From Flagellimonas aequoris (lineage in GTDB: Bacteria > Bacteroidota > Bacteroidia > Flavobacteriales > Flavobacteriaceae), in assembly GCF_003584165.1 (NCBI RefSeq), contig NZ_QXFJ01000017.1:124001-188000 (forward strand): a stretch of 64,000 nucleotides of DNA. The letters are read 5' to 3'. The position numbers were made by a program, and so were the translations under genes. Shown here piece after piece: positions 25,134 through 33,364 of this stretch; position 1 is the first letter of the stretch, and each line of letters starts with the position of its first letter. The notes below the pieces were generated by a model. It saw only the letters and a program-made list of their open reading frames with translations, had not been told where the DNA came from and did no database searches.

Positions 25134-28100
25134 ACAGGATATCGTTTTCGTTTGAAATAGGATATCCCTGCCAAAATGCCAACAACACCAAGGGAATAGT
25201 AAATAAAACCTGGGGTGACGATATTGTCCCCCTGGGCGTATGAATGGAGTCCTGACAAGTAGAAGTTCACACCGAAATAGGTCATAAGGATGGCATAGAA
25301 ACCCAATACCCCCATAGTTGAAAACAGCCATGTATTGTTCAATTTAGGGACCAATCGCATATGGATGATCAATGCATAGACCATGATACTGACCAATGCC
25401 CAGGTCTCTTTGGGATCCCAGGCCCAGTAACGGCCCCAACTCTCGTTGGCCCATTGCCCCCCTAAAAAGTTACCAATGGTCAACATGACCAATCCAATGG
25501 TCAGTGTTATCTCTGTGAGCAGTGTTAATTTTTTGATGGCCAGTCGTAGATTGCCATGGTTCCTCTTGTTCAACAGGGCCATGAACAATAGGCTGAGTGC
25601 GCTAAGGATCATTCCCAGTGTAAAGGGGCCATAGCTCGCCACGATGATCGCTACGTGTATCATCAGCCAATAGGAATTGAGTACGGGCTGTAAATTGGCA
25701 ATGGCCGGGTCGAGCCAGTTCCAATGGGCGACCATAAGAATCATGGCATTTACAAATGCGGTTGCGGCCAAGGCCAGGTCAAATTTTCGTCCAATGACAA
25801 TCCCGAACAACATGGTGGCCCAACTGATATAAATGATGGATTCATAGGCATCGCTCCAAGGGGCATGTCCCGAAATATACCATCTGGCCAACAGTCCCAA
25901 GGTATGTGCGGCGAAGCATAGGTAGATCCCAACCCGGGGTATCCAAAGCATATCACCAAAGGGACCTCTTCCTTTAAAGAGGTGGAGAATCGCCGCGATC
26001 AGCAACAATAATCCAAAGGAAAGATACCAGGAAAAAAGATTCTTGAATACATCATACTCATTATAAAGGATTTCCAGATTAATCTTGGAGGCATTGGGAA
26101 TGACTTCATGGCCAAACTTCGACTGGTATTTTTCAATTTGTTCCAGCAAACGGAGGGATTCTTGAAAATTTCCGGTGGGGATCTCTTTTGAAAATGTATT
26201 GAAATAGAGGGGCAGTATCCCGGCAACGAACAAGGAGTCCCTTTTTTGGAAGCCAAGTCCGACCAGCTTGCGATTTGAAGTCCAAGTATTATTCGATTCA
26301 TTGGGTATCGGAAACAATCTCAGACCCTCCCCGCTAAGGGTATTGTACAAGAGGTTAACCCTTCGGTCCACCTCGATAAAGTCCTTTTCAAACTGATTGG
26401 GCACCATGGACTTATAGGCCAGTGTCACTTGGTTCTTGATCTTGTATCCGCCTTCCTTATCGAAGAATTTCGATAATGGGGCAAGTTTAGCTTGCCTGGA
26501 TATCCCCAAGAGGCTCCTTAGGCTGTCATTCCCGCTCTTGATGTAGATCAATGGAACATTGAACCAAAGCTCGGGAAATTGTATCATTGACAATATGGTT
26601 TGGTTCGCATTGAGCTCCTTATATGAGTAATCTTTGCTGATTTTTCGCAATACTTCGGAAGCATAGGTGTCCATGGGCTTCATCCTCCCGTTGGCATCCT
26701 GGATGACCAAGCGGCCGAACTTTGCGGCATGTGATTCCGGAACTTTATAATGCAATAAAATGGAATCCAATTTTTTTTGGACCATCGAATCCATAGGATC
26801 AATGTCACGCTGGCCATAACCTTGGAATGAAACGAGGAGAAGGATGATAGGTCCAGCCCATTTGGTCATCGCATCGAGCCGTTTCAATTTTCTTACCACT
26901 TGGCCGAACCGGGATTTTTTGGTAAAAAGAATTGCCAAAAGTCCAAAATACAAGAGAAAATAGCCTATATAGGTGACCATGGTACCCAGAAAATCGTGGT
27001 TAACGGACAGGACGGTACCTTTTTCATCGGGGTGGAAGGATGATTGAAAAAAACGATATCCCCTATAGTCCAATACATGGTTCATATAAATTTCCGCTGA
27101 TTGTTTCTTTTGGCCATCCAACACCTCAACACGGCTTTCAAAAGCTGAGTAACTATTGGTGGTCCCTGGGTATCTTTCCGCAATGAAGTCATCAAGTTTT
27201 AGCTGGAAGGGCAATTCATGTACCTTGCTTCCATAGGTGATGGTATAGCCCAATCCATCAATCATGGTCGTTGTGGGTTCCCCGACTTTTCTTTTTTTAC
27301 CCAATACGACCACCTCCCGTTGTATCGTATCGCTGGCCACGGTAAGGATCAATCCATCCGAACCATCCATTTCCCCTGAGGAGGCACCCGAGGTCAATAC
27401 CAATGCTCCCATGGCGGGAGGTTCCGGTACAACGAATTTCACCTTTCCAAAGTCATAGAGCACTTTGGTCTTTACTGTGTCCCTCTGCCCGCCTACGATT
27501 TCGGTTTTCCTGCCAGTGGCCATTTCCAACAAGGAGCCTGTCAAGGGTGGCTCAAGTAGGGATCCTTCCCTTAGGGTCAAAAAGTTATAGGCTCCTTCCA
27601 CTGGCTTGTTGAGGCTATAGCTTATATCCCCACAATGTAACAGTTCATTTTCCTTGATAAAATGGTCGTGTCTTTCGCCTTGTTTTGTTTCCACGATCTT
27701 TAAAAATAGGGCACCTTGGGGTTCTTTTCTAAAGCTCCATCGGGCATTCTCCACAAAGTCCTTATATGAAATCGTAATATCCCTATTGTCAAAAACGGTC
27801 CCGATTGAAAACGTATTTAGCCTAGGGGTCGCACTGGACAACAATTGCTGTTTTTCGATATGCTGTTTTAAGGTTCGGGTTCCCTTCCTTGCTTCAATTT
27901 CCACCTCCAAGAAGGCATCATCCGAAAGGACCTCATCCGAAGTCGCCCCTTCACGGATGGAGATCAGCCCAGTGAATCCATGGTACCGGGTAATAAAGGC
28001 ACCTATAATGATGACCACCAGGGCCAAATGTATGGTCAAGGTGGGCCATTTATGCTTTAAGTGCAGACCGAATTTTTTAATGTTCAGAAAGAAATTGATC

Positions 28101-28285
28101 ACAAACAACCCCATCAAGGTTTCAAACCACCACGAATTGTATATATAGATCCGGGCAGCATCAATGGAATGTGCATTCTCAATAAATGTTCCCAGACCCA
28201 TTCCAAGGGCAAGTGCAACAAAAAGTATCACCATGAGCCAAGTGGATCCCAGGATGAAAATCAATTTCATGAATATTGTTTTCAT
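25130..28285 (-). CDS. ccsBA: fused cytochrome c maturation protein CcsBA
   Basis: System II heme export and cytochrome c synthase, a natural fusion of CcsB (ResB-like, N-terminal about 480 residues, with a large periplasmic loop) and CcsA (C-terminal helices). The heme-handling WWD-type motif is ANESWGRYWAWDPKETWAL near residue 960. At 1051 residues it matches fused Bacteroidota CcsBA. The middle holds a long periplasmic segment (about 520-770). It is needed to make the c-type cytochromes nearby: the CcoO-like protein and the peroxidase-like lipoprotein. The stop overlaps the convergent decarboxylase stop by 4 bases. Confidence 0.94.
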   Translation of the reverse strand: MKTIFMKLIFILGSTWLMVILFVALALGMGLGTFIENAHSIDAARIYIYNSWWFETLMGLFVINFFLNIKKFGLHLKHKWPTLTIHLALVVIIIGAFITRYHGFTGLISIREGATSDEVLSDDAFLEVEIEARKGTRTLKQHIEKQQLLSSATPRLNTFSIGTVFDNRDITISYKDFVENARWSFRKEPQGALFLKIVETKQGERHDHFIKENELLHCGDISYSLNKPVEGAYNFLTLREGSLLEPPLTGSLLEMATGRKTEIVGGQRDTVKTKVLYDFGKVKFVVPEPPAMGALVLTSGASSGEMDGSDGLILTVASDTIQREVVVLGKKRKVGEPTTTMIDGLGYTITYGSKVHELPFQLKLDDFIAERYPGTTNSYSAFESRVEVLDGQKKQSAEIYMNHVLDYRGYRFFQSSFHPDEKGTVLSVNHDFLGTMVTYIGYFLLYFGLLAILFTKKSRFGQVVRKLKRLDAMTKWAGPIILLLVSFQGYGQRDIDPMDSMVQKKLDSILLHYKVPESHAAKFGRLVIQDANGRMKPMDTYASEVLRKISKDYSYKELNANQTILSMIQFPELWFNVPLIYIKSGNDSLRSLLGISRQAKLAPLSKFFDKEGGYKIKNQVTLAYKSMVPNQFEKDFIEVDRRVNLLYNTLSGEGLRLFPIPNESNNTWTSNRKLVGLGFQKRDSLFVAGILPLYFNTFSKEIPTGNFQESLRLLEQIEKYQSKFGHEVIPNASKINLEILYNEYDVFKNLFSWYLSFGLLLLIAAILHLFKGRGPFGDMLWIPRVGIYLCFAAHTLGLLARWYISGHAPWSDAYESIIYISWATMLFGIVIGRKFDLALAATAFVNAMILMVAHWNWLDPAIANLQPVLNSYWLMIHVAIIVASYGPFTLGMILSALSLLFMALLNKRNHGNLRLAIKKLTLLTEITLTIGLVMLTIGNFLGGQWANESWGRYWAWDPKETWALVSIMVYALIIHMRLVPKLNNTWLFSTMGVLGFYAILMTYFGVNFYLSGLHSYAQGDNIVTPGFIYYSLGVVGILAGISYFKRKRYPV

Positions 28286-28385
28286 AATACGTAATTAGGA
28301 TTAAGACCATTCATAAAGTAATCGACATGTATCTCGACCATCCCGAGTGACAGGCAACAATATCCGCTCTTCGGTAAAGCATACA

Positions 28386-29180
28386 TCAAGAATTATTTTT
28401 TATCCAAAGTGTCCAACGATCAATTTCCATCGACCTATCCTTAAGGCTTTTGGAATAAATGGTCAAAAGGACCATCAAAACAATGGAAATGAGCCGAAAT
28501 ACGTTGGCATACCAACCTCCCATTGCATTTTCATCCACCGAAAAAAGTAACCAGCTCAAGTTCATAAGGGTATGGGAAAAAATGGGCACCCATAAATTAT
28601 TGTCCCACTCGATGTACAACCATCCAAACAAGACAGCACCCAAAAATGTAATTCCAAAGATTCCAAGTGCCGAGATCAAATCATGGCTTTGGTACAGATG
28701 TATGCCCCCAAACCATAGGGCTCCAAAAAAAATTGCGGGAATAAAACCCAATCTGGTGAACCTGTACAATTGACCAAACAAAAATCCCCTAAAAAAAACC
28801 TCTTCAAAAAATCCGGCCGCAACCACTGAAATCAATATTTGGTCCATTGAGATTTCCGTATTCACATCAAAGGCCAAATAATAACCAACGAACATCGGGG
28901 CCGTAGCCACCATTGAAAACAATAGGGCTTTGAATGGATCTCCATCCAATCCCAAGTATCGCGTAAAGTTCCATTTCCTGTGAACGAGCCACACTCCGAA
29001 AAGAATGGGCAAAGCTGAAAGGGTATATGCCATCATATGGCTTATTCCCCTTTGTCCAATATACAAGTCCAAATGGGATCTGAGTGCATCAAAATATAAA
29101 CCATCAAGTACCCAATAGAGCAAAAAAGTTCCAAAGGTGATGATCATAATTTTACCTGTGTGATTCAATCCCAAGTACAT
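28386..29180 (-). CDS. CPBP-family intramembrane metalloprotease
   Basis: A 264-residue membrane protein with about eight helices and the CAAX/CPBP catalytic motifs: EEVFFRG (E-E-x3-R, about residue 143), GGIHLY (motif 2 His, about 178) and HTLMNLSW (motif 3, about 215). These residues bind the catalytic metal. Members process prenylated or signalling membrane proteins; the bacterial target is unknown. It lies 100 bases downstream of the ccsBA start region and in the same direction, but no overlap suggests a tight operon. Confidence 0.88.
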   Translation of the reverse strand: MYLGLNHTGKIMIITFGTFLLYWVLDGLYFDALRSHLDLYIGQRGISHMMAYTLSALPILFGVWLVHRKWNFTRYLGLDGDPFKALLFSMVATAPMFVGYYLAFDVNTEISMDQILISVVAAGFFEEVFFRGFLFGQLYRFTRLGFIPAIFFGALWFGGIHLYQSHDLISALGIFGITFLGAVLFGWLYIEWDNNLWVPIFSHTLMNLSWLLFSVDENAMGGWYANVFRLISIVLMVLLTIYSKSLKDRSMEIDRWTLWIKNNS

Positions 29181-29330
29181 TTGTCACGTTTTTTTAACAA
29201 AATGTCCAGTTTAACCTTTGTGGATACAAAAAGGGCATCAAAGACCAATTCCGGTATAAATCCAATCATAATTTTTTTTTAGAATTAAAGTGAAAATCAA
29301 TTTTTCATTTACACCAAATTCCGGTCAATC

Positions 29331-29375
29331 AAAAACCAAGGCCCCATCGGTTGTAATGCCCAATGAGGCCCTGGT
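29331..29375 (-). terminator. rho-independent terminator of the peroxidase-like gene
   Basis: On the minus strand a 16-bp stem with three G-U pairs (arms 29360-29375 and 29335-29350, 9-base loop) is followed by five T (29331-29335). It sits about 70 bases beyond the stop of the gene ending at 29444. Confidence 0.75.
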
Positions 29376-29386
29376 CAGGAACAACC

Positions 29387-29430
29387 ATCATCAATCAATC
29401 ATTCAATCCATCAATCAATCAATAATCAAC
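29387..29430. repeat. ATCA/TCAA simple tetranucleotide repeat
   Basis: About ten imperfect copies of ATCA/TCAA in 44 bases, between the peroxidase-like gene and its terminator. Nothing suggests a coding role; repeats of this kind can change length by slippage. Confidence 0.75.
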
Positions 29431-29443
29431 CAAGTCTTTATAT

Positions 29444-30808
29444 TTATATGGATTTTAAATATTCTTGTAAATCGTCCTTATCACCTTGTGAGAGTTGAAG
29501 GTCAAAATGTCCATCGTAATGATCGATGACCTCGGCCAAGGTGGCAAATCTTCCATCATGGTAAAAGCCTCCTTTCATGCGGGCAAACAAGCCTCGCAAA
29601 GGTGTGGTCCTGTACATTCCCGTGGGCGATCTACTCGCTTCAAAATCATCGATTCCAATTTCCTCTGCTGTATGCAGGTTAAACCCGGCATCTGTGAAAA
29701 TGGGTGCGATGTGGCAGGTGGCACATTGTGCGGGACCATCGAAAAGGACCTTGCCCCGCTCAGCGGCCGCTACATCATAACTTCCTTCGGGAGGTGTCGG
29801 TGCATCCAATGACAATTGGTAGGCCTGCAGTGCTGGAAGTTTTCCGGTAATCAAATCCGGGGAATTGACCACATTGGCAAAATTATTTTCCACGGCTATG
29901 GGGAACATGCCCGCATCATTCAGCCTGGCATCTGTAAAGTTCCCTTGACCGTGCATTTCCAGATTGGCGACAAAGGCATTCCAATAGACCATATCCCCCC
30001 AACCGGTATAGGTCGCCAAATTAACGCCCTGCAATCCATAGGCCGCCGGAAGTAGGTTGGCGGCAATGGACCCATCAGGTCGTGTGGCGATACCATCCAC
30101 CATCAGGCCGGCATTAAACTTACCAGGGCCCCAACCATTCAATACTGCATTGACCGTAGGGACATCCACATGGAGCAAATCGGCCAAAAATTGGGCATTG
30201 TCCGTCAACGAAACAATGACACCTACATTTAAGTCCCTGTTGGGATGGCCATCCAATCGTTTGCCTATACCGGCAGAAAATGAATCATCCACGGTTGAGT
30301 GGCACAGGGCACACGTTATCCCGATGGAGGAAAGATCCCCGGCACCATCAAAATTGCCTTTGATCCCGACAACTGAATTCAACCGAAGCAATTCCACCGT
30401 TGTGGCCGGGTCATTCAGGTCAACATCCCCCGACTGTATCAAGGAGACCACTTCGTCTGGCAGTGCTTCCGCATCCACTTTAAGTCCAACAGCCAACGCT
30501 GTTGCCGGGCTCACACCTCCTCCATATCCTCCATTGTCCGCTCCCAGGATAGCCTTGTCAAGGTGAAGTACGCCGCTCCAAAACGCCTCATCCCCGAAAG
30601 TATCGTGTCTAAAGACCTCTTTACCCTCCGCCACGAGCACTGGATCAAGGCGCAATGTATCGATGGTGGTCTCGATAATGGTATCCGTGACCGTTTCCGT
30701 AATGGTCTCGGTAACCGTTTCGGTAATGGTCTCCGTCTTTGTACAACCGGACAAATAGGCGAACATTACAGTGAGTACCGATAATCTTAAATAAAAGTAT
30801 TTGTTCAT
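29444..30808 (-). CDS. di-heme cytochrome c peroxidase-like lipoprotein
   Basis: A 454-residue exported protein with lipobox LSGC (Cys22), then a low-complexity stalk of repeating T-E-T-[IV] units (residues 25-51), then a cytochrome-c-peroxidase/MauG-like domain with two heme motifs, CALCH (about residue 167) and CATCH (about 363). GGFYHDGRFATLAEVIDHY near the end is typical of this family. The lipid anchor and stalk should hold it on the membrane surface. It may reduce peroxide or pass electrons between cytochromes. It is the last gene before the cupredoxin operon on the same strand and is followed by a terminator. Confidence 0.87.
   Translation of the reverse strand: MNKYFYLRLSVLTVMFAYLSGCTKTETITETVTETITETVTDTIIETTIDTLRLDPVLVAEGKEVFRHDTFGDEAFWSGVLHLDKAILGADNGGYGGGVSPATALAVGLKVDAEALPDEVVSLIQSGDVDLNDPATTVELLRLNSVVGIKGNFDGAGDLSSIGITCALCHSTVDDSFSAGIGKRLDGHPNRDLNVGVIVSLTDNAQFLADLLHVDVPTVNAVLNGWGPGKFNAGLMVDGIATRPDGSIAANLLPAAYGLQGVNLATYTGWGDMVYWNAFVANLEMHGQGNFTDARLNDAGMFPIAVENNFANVVNSPDLITGKLPALQAYQLSLDAPTPPEGSYDVAAAERGKVLFDGPAQCATCHIAPIFTDAGFNLHTAEEIGIDDFEASRSPTGMYRTTPLRGLFARMKGGFYHDGRFATLAEVIDHYDGHFDLQLSQGDKDDLQEYLKSI
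30656..30736 (-). repeat. in-frame repeat coding T-E-T-[IV] stalk
   Basis: Degenerate 12-base units (ACNGAAACNRTT and variants) repeated about seven times, encoding the flexible acidic stalk after the lipid anchor of the peroxidase-like protein. Copy number may vary between strains. Confidence 0.7.
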
Positions 30809-30843
30809 GGTAGTTTAATTTAGATTGCAAAATCAGTTATTGG

Positions 30844-30874
30844 ACCGGTTTGGAACACAAGGCTCCAAACCGGT
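30844..30874. terminator. strong hairpin after cupredoxin gene
   Basis: Perfect 11-bp stem ACCGGTTTGGA (30844-30854) / TCCAAACCGGT (30864-30874), 9-base loop, 29 bases after the cupredoxin stop on the minus strand. The T tract (30875-30878) is on the plus side, so it is probably a stop for DUF4142-cupredoxin transcripts but not a textbook one. Confidence 0.6.
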
Positions 30875-30902
30875 TTTTCCATAATTTTCTTTTTCAAAAA
30901 TT

Positions 30903-31253
30903 TTATTCAACCGTAATGGTTCCCTTCATAACCTTGTGAAGGTTACAGAAATATTGTTCATCCTCTGTCACCACTTTACTCCAGACCTCATTTTGGCCAA
31001 AAGGTTTTGAAGTCCATTTGCGGTTTTTTTCATCGGTCACATCATGGAGGTAAAAATCTTTGTTCACCCATTCCACGGTATCCCCTTCCTTCACGGTCAA
31101 ATGGTCTGGAATGAACTTCATCCGGAATATTTTTACCGTGTGTTTCTTCGGGGGTTCTTCCATGACCTTGAGTTTGTTATAGGCCCAGACCTCCATAAAG
31201 AATGTCAACAGGATTATTGAGGACACCGTTATTTTTGGAATCAAGGATTTCAT
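30903..31253 (-). CDS. exported cupredoxin (plastocyanin-like)
   Basis: A 116-residue protein with an N-terminal hydrophobic anchor or signal (about residues 5-25) and a plastocyanin/azurin-like domain. Type 1 copper ligands are seen as DFYLHDV (His) and YFCNLHKVMKG (Cys, His, Met). It could carry electrons in the periplasm to NosZ, a peroxidase or an oxidase. The start at 31253 was chosen since it begins the hydrophobic segment and lies 4 bases after the DUF4142 stop. Second gene of an operon driven by an ECF-type promoter at 31805. Confidence 0.85.
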   Translation of the reverse strand: MKSLIPKITVSSIILLTFFMEVWAYNKLKVMEEPPKKHTVKIFRMKFIPDHLTVKEGDTVEWVNKDFYLHDVTDEKNRKWTSKPFGQNEVWSKVVTEDEQYFCNLHKVMKGTITVE

Positions 31254-31257
31254 TGTA

Positions 31258-31776
31258 TTACCCCTTAATATTCTTTTGGACCATTTCCGCATGTCCCAAA
31301 TGTGCTTCCAGGGCCGGCACCACGGCACTGAGCAATTCCTTTAATTCACTGTTTTCCGTTTCGGGGATCAAAAGGTTCTTTACCGCCCCAATAACCGCTT
31401 TATGATACGCTACTTCATTATCAATATAGGCTTCATCAAATTTTTTCTTGGCGGTTCTCTTCAATTTTTTCTTGGTCTTCTCGGCATCTGCCAAAAGGGA
31501 TTGACTGACCGTATTGTCCTTTGGGTTGACCCCCAATTTTTTGACCAATGCCACCGCCTGTGCAATCACTGCATTGTGGTCCTTGACCATTCTATTGGCA
31601 AAATCCAATATTTCCTTGTTATTGGACTTTTCCAAAGCTATCTGTGCATAATCGATATCAATTTGGTTCGCCACAACGGCCACTGACGCCACCTCAGTGT
31701 CCATCAACGGGGTTTCTTGTCCAAAAGCAAGGACACCCAACATTGCGATGACCACTAGACTAAAAGCTTTTCTCAT
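31258..31776 (-). CDS. DUF4142 exported four-helix protein
   Basis: A 172-residue protein with a signal peptide (about 1-19, ending LAFGQ) and a DUF4142 domain, a ferritin-like helical bundle: EVASVAVVANQIDIDYAQIAL, ANRMVKDHNAV and YIDNEVAYHKAVI are typical. The biochemical role of DUF4142 is unknown; members turn up in stress regulons. Its promoter carries the exact ECF elements used before the nearby sigma gene, including an identical 16-base box (GCATCCAATGGATGTA), with ATG 37 bases downstream of the -10. First gene of the operon with the cupredoxin. Confidence 0.87.
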   Translation of the reverse strand: MRKAFSLVVIAMLGVLAFGQETPLMDTEVASVAVVANQIDIDYAQIALEKSNNKEILDFANRMVKDHNAVIAQAVALVKKLGVNPKDNTVSQSLLADAEKTKKKLKRTAKKKFDEAYIDNEVAYHKAVIGAVKNLLIPETENSELKELLSAVVPALEAHLGHAEMVQKNIKG

Positions 31777-31804
31777 TTTTACAGTTTTTATTTGTTAATA
31801 CATC

Positions 31805-31838
31805 CATTGGATGCAAACGGGCGAATGCGGTTACAAAA
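31805..31838 (-). promoter_or_regulatory. ECF sigma promoter P1 (DUF4142-cupredoxin)
   Basis: On the minus strand TTTTGTAACC (31829-31838), 15 bases, CATCCAATG (31805-31813). The -10 continues into GGATGTA, giving the 16-mer GCATCCAATGGATGTA (31799-31814), identical to that at 33327-33342 before the sigma gene. Confidence 0.8.
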
Positions 31839-31840
31839 GT

Positions 31841-32494
31841 TTATTGGAAAGTCGACATGAACTCTTTTTTGGTCCATTCATTTTTGAACTTCCCCAAATA
31901 ACTCCCTGTCTTTGTATGGCTGTTATGGTCCTTGATGCCTCTCGAGGCCACGCAGAGATGGTTGGCCTCCACATATACGGCCACATGTTCCGTGTCCAAA
32001 AGGGCGGATAAGGTCTCCGCGATTTCCCTGGTCAATTTTTCCTGGACCTGTGGTTTTCTACCGATAAAGTCCACGATCCTATTGATCTTGGAAAGCCCAA
32101 TGACCTTTTTATTCGGAAAATATGCGACATTCACCTTTCCAAAAAAGGGCACAAAGTGGTGTTCGCAATAGGAATATAGACTAATGTCGTTGACAACAAC
32201 CATTTCATCAAAGTTGTAGGTATTGTCAAAAAAAGACACTTCGGGAAATTGGGCCTCATCCAGACCAATAAAGGCTTCATTTAAAAACATTTTTGCGACC
32301 CGTGCCGGCGTATCCTTTAAGCTAGGGTCATCCAGATCCAGCCCGAGCACCTCCATTATTCTACCAAAATGATGGGCGATTTCGGTCATTCTATCTTTAT
32401 TCCTTTGATGTTGGCAGGTCTCTCCATTGTACGACGCACCATTGACCCCGGCCATGGTACCCACTCCGGTTTGATCACGTTTACTATCCTTCAT
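31841..32494 (-). CDS. folE: GTP cyclohydrolase I
   Basis: First enzyme of folate and pterin synthesis: GTP to dihydroneopterin triphosphate. The 217-residue protein has the zinc and catalytic motif YCEHHFVPFFGK and the segment HLCVASRGIKD with the second zinc Cys. It overlaps the upstream reductase stop by one base and so shares the ECF-type promoter P5. In an organism likely to have another folE this copy may be a stress-linked version; it would feed QueD/PTPS beside norB. That link is inference. Confidence 0.94.
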   Translation of the reverse strand: MKDSKRDQTGVGTMAGVNGASYNGETCQHQRNKDRMTEIAHHFGRIMEVLGLDLDDPSLKDTPARVAKMFLNEAFIGLDEAQFPEVSFFDNTYNFDEMVVVNDISLYSYCEHHFVPFFGKVNVAYFPNKKVIGLSKINRIVDFIGRKPQVQEKLTREIAETLSALLDTEHVAVYVEANHLCVASRGIKDHNSHTKTGSYLGKFKNEWTKKEFMSTFQ

Positions 32495-33159
32495 TAATAT
32501 CCTATTTGTATGTTGCGCTCCTTGACGCCAAGATTCATTAAAAGGCCCTTTACGTTTTGGGAGAAGGCATCAGGCCCGCACACATAAAAATATTGATCGG
32601 GTTCGGTGACCCTGGAATTCAAATATTTTCTGTCAATTCTTCCATGTGCGTATCCAGCCGCCCGTTCTCTGCTCAGGATATTGCAACAATGAAGCCCCAA
32701 GAACTCCTCGAGTTCATTTTTAAGGATAATGTCCTCCAAGTTCCGATTGGCATAGATCAATTTATGTCCTGATAGGGTCCCCCGCCTTTTGGCCTCCTTG
32801 ATCATGGGGATAAAAGGCGTAATACCGGACCCGGCCGCAATGAACGTTCCCTTGCCCAGATATTCAAAGGACCTCCACGCTTCACTTATGTCCAATGTAT
32901 CCCCAATTTCCTTTTTGGAAAGGGCGGCCGTAAAACCTTTCCGATCAGGGTAGACCTTGATGATCAGTTCCAGGACTGTTGAATCGGGTAAATTGGTCAA
33001 GGTAAAAGGTGCCGATCGTTGTTTCGGCCCACTGGGCTCCAATATAATATCCACCGCATCGCCGATGGAACATTGAAATTCCTTTGGTCTTTCCAAGACA
33101 AACTGAATTACATTGTGGGTCAACCACTCCTTTCTTATGATTTTTACTAAAAATCCCAT
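32494..33159 (-). CDS. ferredoxin-NADP reductase-like flavoprotein (copy 2)
   Basis: A 221-residue FAD/NAD(P)H reductase, paralog of the gene at 22953: shared VIQFVLERP, SAPFTLTNLP, FIAAGSGITPFIPMI and YFYVCGPDAF segments. No [2Fe-2S] or globin domain. Start at 33159 by alignment with the paralog; ATGs at 33168 and 33228 are also in frame. Its stop overlaps the folE start, so the pair is one operon, downstream of the ECF-type promoter P5 that is back to back with the sigma gene promoter. Confidence 0.88.
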   Translation of the reverse strand: MGFLVKIIRKEWLTHNVIQFVLERPKEFQCSIGDAVDIILEPSGPKQRSAPFTLTNLPDSTVLELIIKVYPDRKGFTAALSKKEIGDTLDISEAWRSFEYLGKGTFIAAGSGITPFIPMIKEAKRRGTLSGHKLIYANRNLEDIILKNELEEFLGLHCCNILSRERAAGYAHGRIDRKYLNSRVTEPDQYFYVCGPDAFSQNVKGLLMNLGVKERNIQIGY

Positions 33160-33269
33160 GATAATCATATTTAAGGCCAATTTTGTACCTTGACTGTAGT
33201 GGTACGATGGCATTTTCCAATCTTCCATTTTGGTACCTGGCCTTTCACATAGAAAAGTCCAGCACCACA

Positions 33270-33302
33270 GGTTAGATGATAATTTTAATAGGCGGTTACA
33301 AA
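33270..33302 (-). promoter_or_regulatory. ECF sigma promoter P5 (reductase-folE), divergent
   Basis: On the minus strand TTTGTAACC (33294-33302), 15 bases, CATCTAACC (33270-33278). Its -35 is one half of a 21-base palindrome whose other half is the -35 of the sigma gene promoter. Distance to the ATG at 33159 is about 110 bases, so the mRNA would have a leader. Confidence 0.7.
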
Positions 33303-33336
33303 TTTTGTAACCGAAAAGACATTAATGCATCCAATG
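33303..33336 (+). promoter_or_regulatory. ECF sigma promoter P2 (sigma gene autoregulation)
   Basis: TTTTGTAACC (33303-33312), 15 bases, CATCCAATG (33328-33336), 28 bases before the ATG at 33365. The -10 region is the same 16-mer as in front of DUF4142. Suggests that the sigma factor transcribes its own gene. Confidence 0.8.
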
Positions 33337-33364
33337 GATGTAGCCCAACTAAAAATGGAACATC

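Noticed and set aside
29387-29430. ATCA repeats as a CRISPR-like array
   Set aside because: Unit is only four bases with no spacers and no cas genes nearby; a simple sequence repeat.
33293-33313. Perfect GTTAC/GTAAC palindrome as a Crp/Fnr site
   Set aside because: Both halves act better as -35 boxes, each with a -10 at exactly 15 bases, and the same half-site recurs alone at four other ECF-type promoters.
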